In this document: piece after piece, positions 1-6,979 of the stretch
How the letters are laid out: each line of letters begins with the position of its first letter
Numbering within the stretch: position 1 is the stretch's first letter
Assembly (NCBI RefSeq): GCF_000364605.1
Contig: NZ_KB822580.1
Span: 4,823 to 68,822, forward strand
Length of the DNA: 64,000 nucleotides
Origin: Nocardioides sp. Iso805N
Lineage (GTDB): Bacteria; Actinomycetota; Actinomycetes; Propionibacteriales; Nocardioidaceae
Reading direction: 5' to 3'
Notes under the pieces: model-generated
The model's input: the letters and a program-made list of their open reading frames with translations, nothing else
Databases searched by the model: none
What the model was told of the DNA's origin: nothing
Program-made: the position numbers and the translations under genes

Positions 1-390
1 GGCCGAGCCAGACGGCTGTTCTCACCGGCCCAGCACAAAGCGTTGAAGATCCGGGACCAGCGCTGCCGAGCCGAGGGCTGCACGGTGCCCGCGACCTGGT
101 GCGATGCCCACCACGAAAATCCCTGGAGCCAGGGCGGACCCACAGACCTCACCAACGCCGCCCTCCTCTGCGGCCACCACCACAGACGAGCCCACGACCC
201 CACCTACGAAACCATCAGACTCGCCAACGGCGACTACCGCTACCGACGCAAGACTGTCAGCCGGAGCCGGGCTGCCACTTCGGACGTAGTGGTGTCCCTG
301 CTGGCTGCTGAGGTCGACGCCAAGGCACTGGCTCACCCGGACCCGCGTCGCGACACGACGCGCCTGATGTGGACTACCGCATCAGGCTGA
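1..390 (+). CDS. HNH endonuclease, DUF222/13E12-repeat type (C-terminal part)
   Basis: The reading frame is open from base 1 to a TGA at 388-390, so the N-terminus (normally a DUF222 domain) lies outside the window. The visible part carries a Cys pair in RCRAEGC, then DAHHENPWSQGG and LLCGHHHRRAHD. These are the zinc-binding and metal-dependent catalytic signatures of HNH nucleases in the 13E12 repeat family. Such genes occur in many copies in Nocardioides-like and mycobacterial genomes, and their cellular role is largely unknown. The 3' end overlaps the convergent ADP-ribosylglycohydrolase gene by 17 bases. Family call is secure; function is inferred from the family only. Confidence 0.85.
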   Translation, partial: GRARRLFSPAQHKALKIRDQRCRAEGCTVPATWCDAHHENPWSQGGPTDLTNAALLCGHHHRRAHDPTYETIRLANGDYRYRRKTVSRSRAATSDVVVSLLAAEVDAKALAHPDPRRDTTRLMWTTASG

Positions 391-1303
391 GCGCGACGTC
401 GCTGAGCGTGGTGGCCGTGTAACCCGGCCAGCCATGGATCGCCGTCACCCATTCCTGCCGCAACGTTGACGCGCCGTGATGAGCGCCGAGCAGGGTGCCC
501 GCGACTGCCGCGACAGTGTCGGTGTCGTCGCCGACCTCGATCGCGAGGGTGAGGGCATCTTCGAGCCGGTGGCCCGAGCGGAGGATGGCGCCGTACGCGA
601 CCTGGAGGGTCCTGACCGTCCAGCCGTTGGGCGTGAAGCGTGCCAGGTCGCCGCTCGCCGCCTCGTCGAGGAAGCCGCGCCACCGATCCGGTTCGGGGAC
701 CAGGTCGAGACCTGAGGCAACGTCGATCCCGCCTCCGGCGACGGCACGCCTGACGGCCTCGGTCCACAGCACGCATGAGTCGGCCGCGTCGGGGTCTGCG
801 TGGGTCAGGGCGGCGACGGCCCGGGCGGTCTCCGCGCACGCGCCACGGTCGTCGAGGTAGGCGAGCGCGACCGGTGCTGTCCGCATCAGTGCACCGTTGC
901 CCGCCGCGTGCGGGTGCGTCTTCGCATACACAACGGCGCGCGTGGACATGGCGGCGCCCAGGTGAGGCAGGTCGGCGTCGAGCCCGTCGAGGACGCCGCG
1001 GGTCTGGATCCCGACATCCGGGGGAGAGGTGTGATACCAGTCGAGGAAGCGGCGGGCGATCGCGTCGAGTCGCGTCGGAAGATCGTGCCCGATCCTCAAC
1101 CCTTCCGCGACCGCCACAGCCATCGATGTGTCATCGCTCCACTCGCCGGGGGCGAAGTCTCCGGCACCACCGCCGAGCATCGCCGGCGATTCACCCGGCC
1201 CGAGACGGCGCAGGTCGAACTCGTAGGGCACCCCGAGGGCGTCGCCACACGCCAGCCCGAGGAGTACGCCGCAGGCACGGTCGGCTGTCGTCACGGCATC
1301 CAT
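374..1303 (-). CDS. ADP-ribosylglycohydrolase family protein
   Basis: A protein of about 309 residues that should remove ADP-ribose from proteins or small molecules in a magnesium-dependent way (DraG/ARH family). Visible family motifs are LACGDALGVPYEF near the N-terminus, GEWSDDTSMA with the paired metal-binding Asp residues, NGALMRTAPVA in the middle, and EVGDDTDTVAAVAG near the C-terminus, which supplies the second pair of metal ligands. I chose the ATG at 1303 because it begins right before the first conserved helix; a longer frame back to 1372 would overlap the MFS promoter. It is divergent from the MFS gene at 1360 and shares a short regulatory region with it. The substrate is unknown. 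Confidence 0.87.
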   Translation of the reverse strand: MDAVTTADRACGVLLGLACGDALGVPYEFDLRRLGPGESPAMLGGGAGDFAPGEWSDDTSMAVAVAEGLRIGHDLPTRLDAIARRFLDWYHTSPPDVGIQTRGVLDGLDADLPHLGAAMSTRAVVYAKTHPHAAGNGALMRTAPVALAYLDDRGACAETARAVAALTHADPDAADSCVLWTEAVRRAVAGGGIDVASGLDLVPEPDRWRGFLDEAASGDLARFTPNGWTVRTLQVAYGAILRSGHRLEDALTLAIEVGDDTDTVAAVAGTLLGAHHGASTLRQEWVTAIHGWPGYTATTLSDVALSLMR

Positions 1304-1344
1304 CACACCAGGTGACCCGAGGCTGGGCCGCCCAGACGAGACGA

Positions 1345-1357
1345 TTAGCATTGCTAA
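1345..1357. promoter_or_regulatory. Palindromic operator candidate TTAGCATTGCTAA
   Basis: A perfect palindrome (TTAGCA, central T, TGCTAA) ends two bases before the ATG of the MFS gene at 1360 and lies 42 bases upstream of the divergent glycohydrolase start. Short symmetric sites in this position are typical of MarR- or TetR-type repressors that control exporters. No regulator gene of that kind is adjacent, so the binding protein is unknown. Confidence 0.5.
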
Positions 1358-1359
1358 CG

Positions 1360-2619
1360 ATGACGACGGCATCCGACGCTCCCGAGACCACCGGCGCAGT
1401 GCTTCGTCGCATCTCCGCTTCCGCCTTGCTGCCTGCCCTGGTCTACGAGATCGGCAACGGCGCGATCGCCCCGATCATTGCGCTGGTCGCGCTCGACGCC
1501 GGCGCCTCCACCAGCGTCGCCGGTCTCATGCTCTCGCTGGCCGGTATCGGGCGGGTCCTGGGCGACGTACCGGCTGCGTCGATCGTCGACCGGCTGGGCG
1601 ATCGACGCGCGATGCTGCTCGCGGCAGGGATCACGACCCTCGCCCTGATCGGCTGCTGGGTCGAGCACGACCTGTGGATGCTGGCGCTCTCCCAGTTGGT
1701 GATCGGGATGTGCACCTCCGCCTTCTACCTGGCGCGGCAGACGTACGTGTCCGAGGTGGTGGCGGTGCACCAGCGCGCCCGTGCGCTCTCCACCCTGGCG
1801 GGGGCGCATCGCATCGGGCTGTTCATCGGACCGTTCATCGGCGCGCTCGCCATCGAGCTGTGGAACACCCGCGCGGCCTTCGGCGTCGCGGTCGCCGCGA
1901 CCCTGGCGACCGCCGCGATCCTGATCGTCGTACCCGACCAGGAGAAGGCGGGAGACAGACCGCCCGCCCAACGCGGGGGCACCACTGCACGCGCGATGTT
2001 CACCGCTCACCGCCAGCTCTTCCTGACGCTCGGCACCGCTGTGCTCCTGGTCGGGGCGGTGCGTGCCGCCCGGCAGACCGTGCTGCCGCTGTGGGCCTCC
2101 CACATCGGCCTGAGCGCGACGGCTACCAGCCTCATCTTCGGCATCGCCAACGCCGCCGACATGTCGCTGTTCTACCCCTCGGGCCACGTCATGGACCGCT
2201 TCGGTCGTCTTGCCGTCGCGGTGCCCGCGATGGTGTTGCTCGGAGTCGGCATGATCGCGCTGCCGCTGGCCCACGGCGCCGTCCTTCTCGGCTTCATCGC
2301 CGTGGTCATGAGCGTCGGCAACGGCATCGGCTCGGGCGTCATGATGACGATCGGCGCCGACGCTGCTCCGGCCGACGACCGCACGACGTTCTTCTCGGTC
2401 TGGCGGCTGCTCAGCGACACCGGCAACGCCCTGGGACCGGTGATCCCAGCGGTCATCGCCGGTGTCGCGGTCCTCGGCCTCGGCGTCTCGGTCACCGGCC
2501 TGCTCGGCCTGGCCGCGGCGCTCGGCTTGGCCCGCTGGACGCCGCGCTACTCGGCGTACGCGACTCCGGCGATGGCCCGCGAGCATCGCCAGCGGGCCGC
2601 GCTCGAGAGCGCCGCCTGA
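1360..2619 (+). CDS. MFS transporter
   Basis: A 419-residue major facilitator superfamily protein, predicted to sit in the cytoplasmic membrane with about 12 helices. The frame shows alternating hydrophobic stretches and, between helices 2 and 3, DRLGDRRA, which matches the MFS signature loop (G-x-x-x-D-R-x-G-R-R). A second similar loop, DRFGRL, starts the second half. The ATG at 1360 is preceded almost directly by the palindrome at 1345-1357, so the transcript is probably nearly leaderless. It stands alone, followed by the 22-bp tandem repeat. Substrate is not predictable; drug or metabolite efflux is the usual role of this subtype. Confidence 0.85.
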   Translation: MTTASDAPETTGAVLRRISASALLPALVYEIGNGAIAPIIALVALDAGASTSVAGLMLSLAGIGRVLGDVPAASIVDRLGDRRAMLLAAGITTLALIGCWVEHDLWMLALSQLVIGMCTSAFYLARQTYVSEVVAVHQRARALSTLAGAHRIGLFIGPFIGALAIELWNTRAAFGVAVAATLATAAILIVVPDQEKAGDRPPAQRGGTTARAMFTAHRQLFLTLGTAVLLVGAVRAARQTVLPLWASHIGLSATATSLIFGIANAADMSLFYPSGHVMDRFGRLAVAVPAMVLLGVGMIALPLAHGAVLLGFIAVVMSVGNGIGSGVMMTIGADAAPADDRTTFFSVWRLLSDTGNALGPVIPAVIAGVAVLGLGVSVTGLLGLAAALGLARWTPRYSAYATPAMAREHRQRAALESAA

Positions 2620-2626
2620 CCGAAGT

Positions 2627-2703
2627 CCGGACTCGACCCGTACAAAGCCCGGACTCAACCCGTACAAAGCCCGGACTCGACCCGTACAAAGCCCGGACTC
2701 AAC
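2627..2703. repeat. 22-bp tandem repeat, 3.5 copies
   Basis: Three full 22-base units begin at 2627, 2649 and 2671, and a partial fourth ends at 2703. Each unit starts CCGGACTC, continues with GACCC or AACCC, and ends GTACAAAGC. Units 1 and 3 are identical; unit 2 differs at one base. The array starts eight bases after the MFS stop codon and ends before the next small gene. It contains no open frame of its own that looks coding. It may act in transcript termination or simply be a minisatellite. Confidence 0.85.
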
Positions 2704-2751
2704 GACGCTGGGGCCTGCATGACGATGCCGCACGGGGGCACTATGGAACCC

Positions 2752-2955
2752 ATGAGCCAGTACGCCGACGACGCGAACCCGGCCGACGTGGACGAGCAGT
2801 CGATCCCGATGACGGGCGAGGATCAGGAGGGGACCGTCGACGGGCCAACACCGCACGACGACGTGGACGACGCCGATCTCCTCGAGCAGTCCACCCCGGT
2901 CACCGGCGAGGACGACGACTATCCCAACGACCTTGAGGTCGAGCCTGACGTGTGA
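2752..2955 (+). CDS. Small acidic hypothetical protein
   Basis: A 67-residue, strongly acidic, hydrophilic protein with two internal copies of a motif (DEQSIPMTGED near residue 13 and LEQSTPVTGED near residue 44). It has no signal peptide, no membrane helix and no recognisable enzyme motif. It looks intrinsically disordered. I chose the ATG at 2752; an in-frame ATG at 2743 would add three residues. Codon usage (GC-rich third positions) matches neighbouring genes, so it is probably expressed. Function unknown. Confidence 0.6.
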   Translation: MSQYADDANPADVDEQSIPMTGEDQEGTVDGPTPHDDVDDADLLEQSTPVTGEDDDYPNDLEVEPDV

Positions 2956-2977
2956 GCCCGTCGCTCGTCGCGGAAGC

Positions 2978-3220
2978 TCAGCGCGGAAGGACCACGGCCC
3001 GCTCGCAGGCGTGTGCGAGCTCGCTGCGCAGCTTCCTGTCCAGCTCCGGCAACGCCAGCTCCAGCAGCACCATCGCGGCGCTGCGCGCCGCCCGGCCGGG
3101 ATGGCCTCCGGGCAGCTCGGGCGCGATCGCGATCACCTCGACGCACACGTCCAGCGCCAGGTCGCGGTCCTGATGCGGCAGCTGGCTGGTGAGCGCGAGC
3201 AGGGTGTCGGTGCCGTCCAT
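2978..3220 (-). CDS. Small hypothetical protein
   Basis: An 80-residue open frame from an ATG at 3220 with nearly all third positions G or C, which argues that it is a real gene rather than a shadow. The protein is predicted largely helical, with Leu/Ala-rich segments (DTLLALTSQL, AAMVLLELALPELD) and two cysteines. It has no membrane helix or known motif. No clear ribosome binding site precedes the ATG. It lies downstream of the NAD(P)-binding protein gene on the same strand, separated from it by a strong hairpin. Function unknown. Confidence 0.5.
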   Translation of the reverse strand: MDGTDTLLALTSQLPHQDRDLALDVCVEVIAIAPELPGGHPGRAARSAAMVLLELALPELDRKLRSELAHACERAVVLPR

Positions 3221-3230
3221 GTTGTCAACA

Positions 3231-3278
3231 ACGAGAGCCCCGGCGACCCGGTTACGTCAAGGGGCGCGGGGCTCTCGT
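3231..3278 (-). terminator. Hairpin, probable terminator of the NAD(P)-binding protein gene
   Basis: Two perfect 12-base arms, ACGAGAGCCCCG (3231-3242) and its complement (3267-3278), flank a 24-base loop. The hairpin lies 24 bases past the stop codon of the gene at 3303-3947. There is no clear U-tract, as is usual in actinobacteria. Confidence 0.55.
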
Positions 3279-3302
3279 CACCGATATCGGGGAGGGCCGG
3301 GC

Positions 3303-3947
3303 TCAGTGCCCGACGGTGAACCGCCGTCGCGGGTGGTTGGACTGCTCGATCTCATCGACGAAGGCGAGCGCGAAGTCGGTGCCTGAGATCTCCGAGGACC
3401 CGTCCTCCTTGGTGACCAGCACGTCGCCGCCGGTGCGGTAGGCGCCTGTCGTCTCGCCGGGGGCGAAGGAGCCGAACAGTGCGGCGGGGGAGACGTAGAA
3501 CCAGCGAAGCTCCTCCGGCGTACGCTGCAGGGCCTCGAGCACCTCCGCGTGCGAGGACGCCTCCGCCTTCCACTCCTCGTGGAAGTCCGGGGTGTCGATC
3601 AACCGCGGGCCGCCCTCAGCCACCAGCGAGCTACCGGCGCCGCCGACGAAGGCCAGCCGGGCGTCGTTGGCGAGCGCCGCTGCGACCAGCTTGGGCAGCA
3701 CGTCGACGAGCTTCTCGCCGTCCACGTCGGCGCCGTGCACGGCGACCACGATGTCGTCGCCGTCCTGGCCGGCGTGGCCGAGCACGTGGGTGTCGGCGAT
3801 CGAGCCTGCGCGGTACTCGACGCCGTCGATGCCCTGCTCGGGCAGGTTGCGGGAGTAGGAGATGACGTGGTGGCCGCGCTTGGCGGCCTCGGCCGCGATG
3901 TTGCTGCCGGCGTAGCCGGTGCCACCGAAGATCACAAGGTTGCTCAT
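3303..3947 (-). CDS. NAD(P)H-binding protein, NmrA/YwnB-like atypical SDR
   Basis: A 214-residue single-domain Rossmann protein. The dinucleotide motif GGTGYAG lies at residues 8-14, directly after the first beta strand, as in atypical short-chain dehydrogenases of the YwnB/BLVRB-like group. It lacks the YxxxK pair of classical SDRs. Proteins of this group are flavin or NAD(P)H reductases or redox sensors; the exact substrate cannot be read from sequence. The gene is transcribed alone, with a hairpin after it and the cytidylyltransferase gene 53 bases upstream on the same strand. Confidence 0.8.
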   Translation of the reverse strand: MSNLVIFGGTGYAGSNIAAEAAKRGHHVISYSRNLPEQGIDGVEYRAGSIADTHVLGHAGQDGDDIVVAVHGADVDGEKLVDVLPKLVAAALANDARLAFVGGAGSSLVAEGGPRLIDTPDFHEEWKAEASSHAEVLEALQRTPEELRWFYVSPAALFGSFAPGETTGAYRTGGDVLVTKEDGSSEISGTDFALAFVDEIEQSNHPRRRFTVGH

Positions 3948-4000
3948 GCCCGGCTCAACCCGCCGGGCCGCTCCCGCATTCCGGGCGGGGTACGCCGACC

Positions 4001-4396
4001 TCAGGCCTGTGCGATCTTCTCGATCAGGGCGGTGGTGGAGATGGCCGGCGTGCGCGGCAGGTAGACGACCTCGCAGACGTCGTTGAACTCGTCGAAGCGG
4101 CCGGCCCAGTCATCGCCCATCACCAGCACGTCGGCGCTGTACTTGAGGATGTAGTCGCGCTTGAGCTCCAGGCTCTCCTCGATGAAGACCTCGTCGACCG
4201 GCTTGAGGGCTCCGACGATCGCGAGCCGCTCGGCTTCGCTGAAGACCGGGTCGCGGTCCTTCTTGCGCCGGTTGAGCTCGTCGGCGCTGACGCCGACCAC
4301 GAGGCGCTCGCCCAGTTCGGAGGCGCGCTCGATCATGCGGAGGTGACCGACGTGGAAGACGTCGAAGGTGCCGAAGGTGATCACCGTGCGAGACAT
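4001..4396 (-). CDS. Cytidylyltransferase-family protein (glycerol-3-phosphate cytidylyltransferase-like)
   Basis: A 131-residue nucleotidyltransferase. It has the HxGH catalytic motif as HVGH at residues 15-18, following the FGTFDVFH strand, and the C-terminal RTPAISTT signature of the cytidylyltransferase group (TagD/GCT). These enzymes transfer CMP to glycerol-3-phosphate or another phospho-sugar alcohol for cell wall polymers or compatible solutes. I chose the ATG at 4396, which starts right at the first strand; an upstream start at 4441 would add 15 residues not typical for the family. No teichoic acid genes are nearby, so the substrate is uncertain. Confidence 0.8.
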   Translation of the reverse strand: MSRTVITFGTFDVFHVGHLRMIERASELGERLVVGVSADELNRRKKDRDPVFSEAERLAIVGALKPVDEVFIEESLELKRDYILKYSADVLVMGDDWAGRFDEFNDVCEVVYLPRTPAISTTALIEKIAQA

Positions 4397-4461
4397 GCGG
4401 AGAATCCTGTCATGGCTGCCCTGAGGGGGAGGAACCGACAACCATCACGCGCTGACGATTC

Positions 4462-4476
4462 TAGAATCGCCCTCTA
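4462..4476. promoter_or_regulatory. TetR-type operator candidate, upstream copy
   Basis: TAGAATCGCCCTCTA fits TAGAA-N5-TTCTA with one mismatch, and overlaps a perfect palindrome CGATTCTAGAATCG at 4456-4469. It lies 49 bases before a closer match at 4525 and upstream of the acyl-CoA dehydrogenase gene at 4601. Confidence 0.5.
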
Positions 4477-4489
4477 GTTAAGATCACCA

Positions 4490-4521
4490 TTGACAACGCC
4501 TGTGCCGTGATGTCTTATGCT
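4490..4521 (+). promoter_or_regulatory. Possible promoter of the dehydrogenase operon
   Basis: TTGACA (4490-4495) and TATGCT (4516-4521) resemble -35 and -10 boxes, but the 20-base spacing is longer than ideal. The operator at 4525-4539 would cover the transcription start, which is a classic repressor position. Confidence 0.4.
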
Positions 4522-4524
4522 CGA

Positions 4525-4539
4525 TAGAACCAGATTCTA
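4525..4539. promoter_or_regulatory. TetR-type operator TAGAACCAGATTCTA
   Basis: A perfect TAGAA-N5-TTCTA inverted repeat 61 bases before the start of the acyl-CoA dehydrogenase gene at 4601. It is nearly identical to TAGAACCATATTCTA at 16978-16992 next to the TetR gene and to the site at 16050-16064, which indicates shared control. Confidence 0.65.
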
Positions 4540-4600
4540 AAACGGCATCGGTCGGACGTCGTGTCAGCTCCGTCCCGGGCCGCATCGAAGGAGGTCATGG

Positions 4601-5839
4601 ATGGAGATCGACCTGGGGCCGGAGGCCGCCGCGTTCCGCACCGAGATCCGCGGCTGGATCGCGGCACACGCGCCGGCGGAGCTGGCCGCGATGACGGATT
4701 GGAACGCCGCCGCGATGACGGGCGGGCACAGCGTCAACGCCGAGCCCGAGCAGAGCCCCGAGTACGCCGCCTGGGAGCAGGAGCTGCTGGATGCTCGGCT
4801 GATCTGCGCGTCCTGGCCCGAGCAGTACGGCGGCCGCGGCCTGGGCCCGGTCGAGAACGCCATCCTGACCGAGGAATTCCACCGCGCCGGCGTTCCGCGG
4901 ATCCGGCGCGGTTTCGGCGAGGGCATGGTCGGACCGTCGCTGATGGCGCACGGCACGGCCGAGCAGCAGGAGCACTTCCTGCGGCGCATCATCACCGCCG
5001 AGGACGTCTACTGCCAGGGCTTCTCCGAGCCCGACCACGGCTCCGACCTCGGCAGTGTCGAGACCCGTGGCGTGGTGGACGGCGACGAGATCGTGATCAC
5101 CGGCCAGAAGGTGTGGACCTCCGGTTTCTACCGGGCGAACATGATGTTCGTCCTGTGCCGCACCGACACCGCAGCGCCCAAGCACCGCGGCCTCTCCTAC
5201 GTGCTGGTGCCGTTCTTGGACAACAACATCGAGGCGCGCCCGCTCAAGCAGATGACCGGCGCGGCCCAGTTCGGCCAGGAGTTCTTCGACGGGGCCCGAG
5301 CGCCCATGTTCAACGTGGTGGGCGGCCTGAACAACGGCTGGAAGGTCGCGATGACCACGCTCGGCTTCGAGCGCGGCGGCAGCGCCACCACGCAGCACCT
5401 CCGTTTCGAGCGAGAGTTCTGGGACCTGGTGGACCTGGCCCGCAAGCTGGGCCGCGAGCGTGATCCCCTGATCCGTCAGCAGCTGGCCTGGGCCTACACC
5501 CACGTCCAGATCATGCGGTTCAGCGGCCTGCGGCTGCTCTCCCAGCTCGCCGAAGGACGCGACCCCGGCCCGGAGGCCTCGACCTCGAAGCTGTTCTGGA
5601 GCGAGTACGAGAAGCGCCTCGGCGAGATCGCCATCGACTTGCTCGGCGCCGAGGGGCTGGTCCGGCCCGAGGGCGAGGGCTACCAGGTCAGTCACTGGCA
5701 GGACGTCTTCTTGGCCAGCCGCGCCGGGACCATCTACTCCGGCACCAGCGAGATCCAGCGCAACATCATTGCCGAGCGCGCCCTGGGCCTGCCCCGAGAG
5801 GGTGGCCACAAGCCGGCCCCGAAGCCGGCCACCCGCTAG
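4601..5839 (+). CDS. Acyl-CoA dehydrogenase, probable catalytic subunit
   Basis: A 412-residue FAD-dependent enzyme that would introduce an alpha-beta double bond into an acyl-CoA. Family features seen are FSEPDHGSDLGS (flavin/substrate loop, about residue 141), KVWTSGFYRAN and the C-terminal YSGTSEIQRN. The glutamate found in medium-chain enzymes just before GT is replaced by Ser380, but LGFERGG contains Glu257, where isovaleryl-CoA-type enzymes keep their base. The ATG at 4601 has a strong GAAGGAGG site upstream. It is followed 24 bases later by a second dehydrogenase gene lacking both possible bases, so the two may form a heteromer as steroid-degrading dehydrogenases do. Substrate unknown. 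Confidence 0.85.
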   Translation: MEIDLGPEAAAFRTEIRGWIAAHAPAELAAMTDWNAAAMTGGHSVNAEPEQSPEYAAWEQELLDARLICASWPEQYGGRGLGPVENAILTEEFHRAGVPRIRRGFGEGMVGPSLMAHGTAEQQEHFLRRIITAEDVYCQGFSEPDHGSDLGSVETRGVVDGDEIVITGQKVWTSGFYRANMMFVLCRTDTAAPKHRGLSYVLVPFLDNNIEARPLKQMTGAAQFGQEFFDGARAPMFNVVGGLNNGWKVAMTTLGFERGGSATTQHLRFEREFWDLVDLARKLGRERDPLIRQQLAWAYTHVQIMRFSGLRLLSQLAEGRDPGPEASTSKLFWSEYEKRLGEIAIDLLGAEGLVRPEGEGYQVSHWQDVFLASRAGTIYSGTSEIQRNIIAERALGLPREGGHKPAPKPATR

Positions 5840-5863
5840 TCCCACGCCCCGAGAGGAGAACCC

Positions 5864-6979
5864 ATGGAACTCGTGTTCAGCCCCGAGCAGGAGGAGCTGC
5901 GTCGTTCGGTCCGTCGCTTCATCGAGGCCAGGTCACCGCTCAGCGCGGTGCGGGAGCAGATGGAGTCCGAGACCGGGTACGACGCAAGCGTCTGGCGGCA
6001 GCTCGCCGACCAGATGGGCCTGCAGAGCATCGCCATCCCCGAGGAGTACGGCGGAGCCGGATCCTCCTTCGTCGACCTGGCCATCGTGCTGGAGGAGCTC
6101 GGGCGTGGCCTGGTGCCCTCGCCGTTCTTCGGCAGCGTGGTGCTGGCGGCGTACGCGCTGCTCGACGCGGGTGACGATGCTGCCTGTCGCGACCTCCTGC
6201 CCGGCATCGCCGACGGCAGCCGGCTCGCCACCCTCGCCTTCACCGAGGACAGCGGCTCGTGGGACCTCGGCGACATCACGCTGTCGGCCGTCCCCGAGCG
6301 CGACGGCTGGTCGTTGACAGGTGCCAAGTCCTACGTCGTCGACGGGCACGTGGCCGACCTGATCCTGGTCGCTGCCCGCACGTCGGCGGGGCTGAGCCTT
6401 TTCGCCGTCGAGGCTGACGCGTCGGGCCTGACCCGCACGGAGCTGCCCACCCTCGACCAGACCCGCAGGCTTGCCCGGCTCGTCCTCGACGGGACGCCGG
6501 CTCGGCTGATCGGCACCGACGGCGCGGCCGAGACGTCGCTCGCCCGGACCTTGGACAAGGCGGCGATCGCGCTGGCTGCCGAGCAGCTGGGCGGGGCTCA
6601 GGCGGCACTCGACATGGCGGTGGACTACGCGAAGGTGCGTCAGCAGTTCGATCAGCCGATCGGCAGCTTCCAGGCGATCAAGCACAAGGCGTCGGAGATG
6701 CTGCTGCGGGTGGAGTCGGCGCGCTCGGCGACCTACTACGGCATGTGGGCGGTCGCCGACGACGGCGAGGACGTGCCGATCGTGGCGAGCCTGGTCAAGG
6801 CCTACTGCTCGGAGGCCTACTTCCACGCAGCCGCCGAGAACATCCAGATCCATGGCGGCATCGGCTTCACCTGGGAGCACGACGCGCACCTCTACTTCAA
6901 GCGGGCCAAGTCCGCCCAGCTGTTCCTGGGCGACGGTGACTTCCACCGCGAGAACCTCGCCGAGCGTGTCGGCATCTGA
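5864..6979 (+). CDS. Acyl-CoA dehydrogenase-like protein, probable partner subunit
   Basis: A 371-residue acyl-CoA dehydrogenase fold protein. The core is present (QFDQPIGSFQAIKH near residue 262, NIQIHGGIGFTWEHD near 326), so flavin and adenine sites look kept. Neither catalytic glutamate position is occupied: the region matching IVD Glu254 reads LDKAAI and the region matching MCAD Glu376 reads LFLGDGDF. In cholesterol catabolism such subunits pair with an active partner as alpha2beta2 heterotetramers. Adjacency to the gene at 4601 supports the same here. Start ATG 5864 has a GAGAGGAG site. The MFS gene begins inside its last codons. The loss of base is my reading by eye and needs alignment. 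Confidence 0.8.
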   Translation: MELVFSPEQEELRRSVRRFIEARSPLSAVREQMESETGYDASVWRQLADQMGLQSIAIPEEYGGAGSSFVDLAIVLEELGRGLVPSPFFGSVVLAAYALLDAGDDAACRDLLPGIADGSRLATLAFTEDSGSWDLGDITLSAVPERDGWSLTGAKSYVVDGHVADLILVAARTSAGLSLFAVEADASGLTRTELPTLDQTRRLARLVLDGTPARLIGTDGAAETSLARTLDKAAIALAAEQLGGAQAALDMAVDYAKVRQQFDQPIGSFQAIKHKASEMLLRVESARSATYYGMWAVADDGEDVPIVASLVKAYCSEAYFHAAAENIQIHGGIGFTWEHDAHLYFKRAKSAQLFLGDGDFHRENLAERVGI

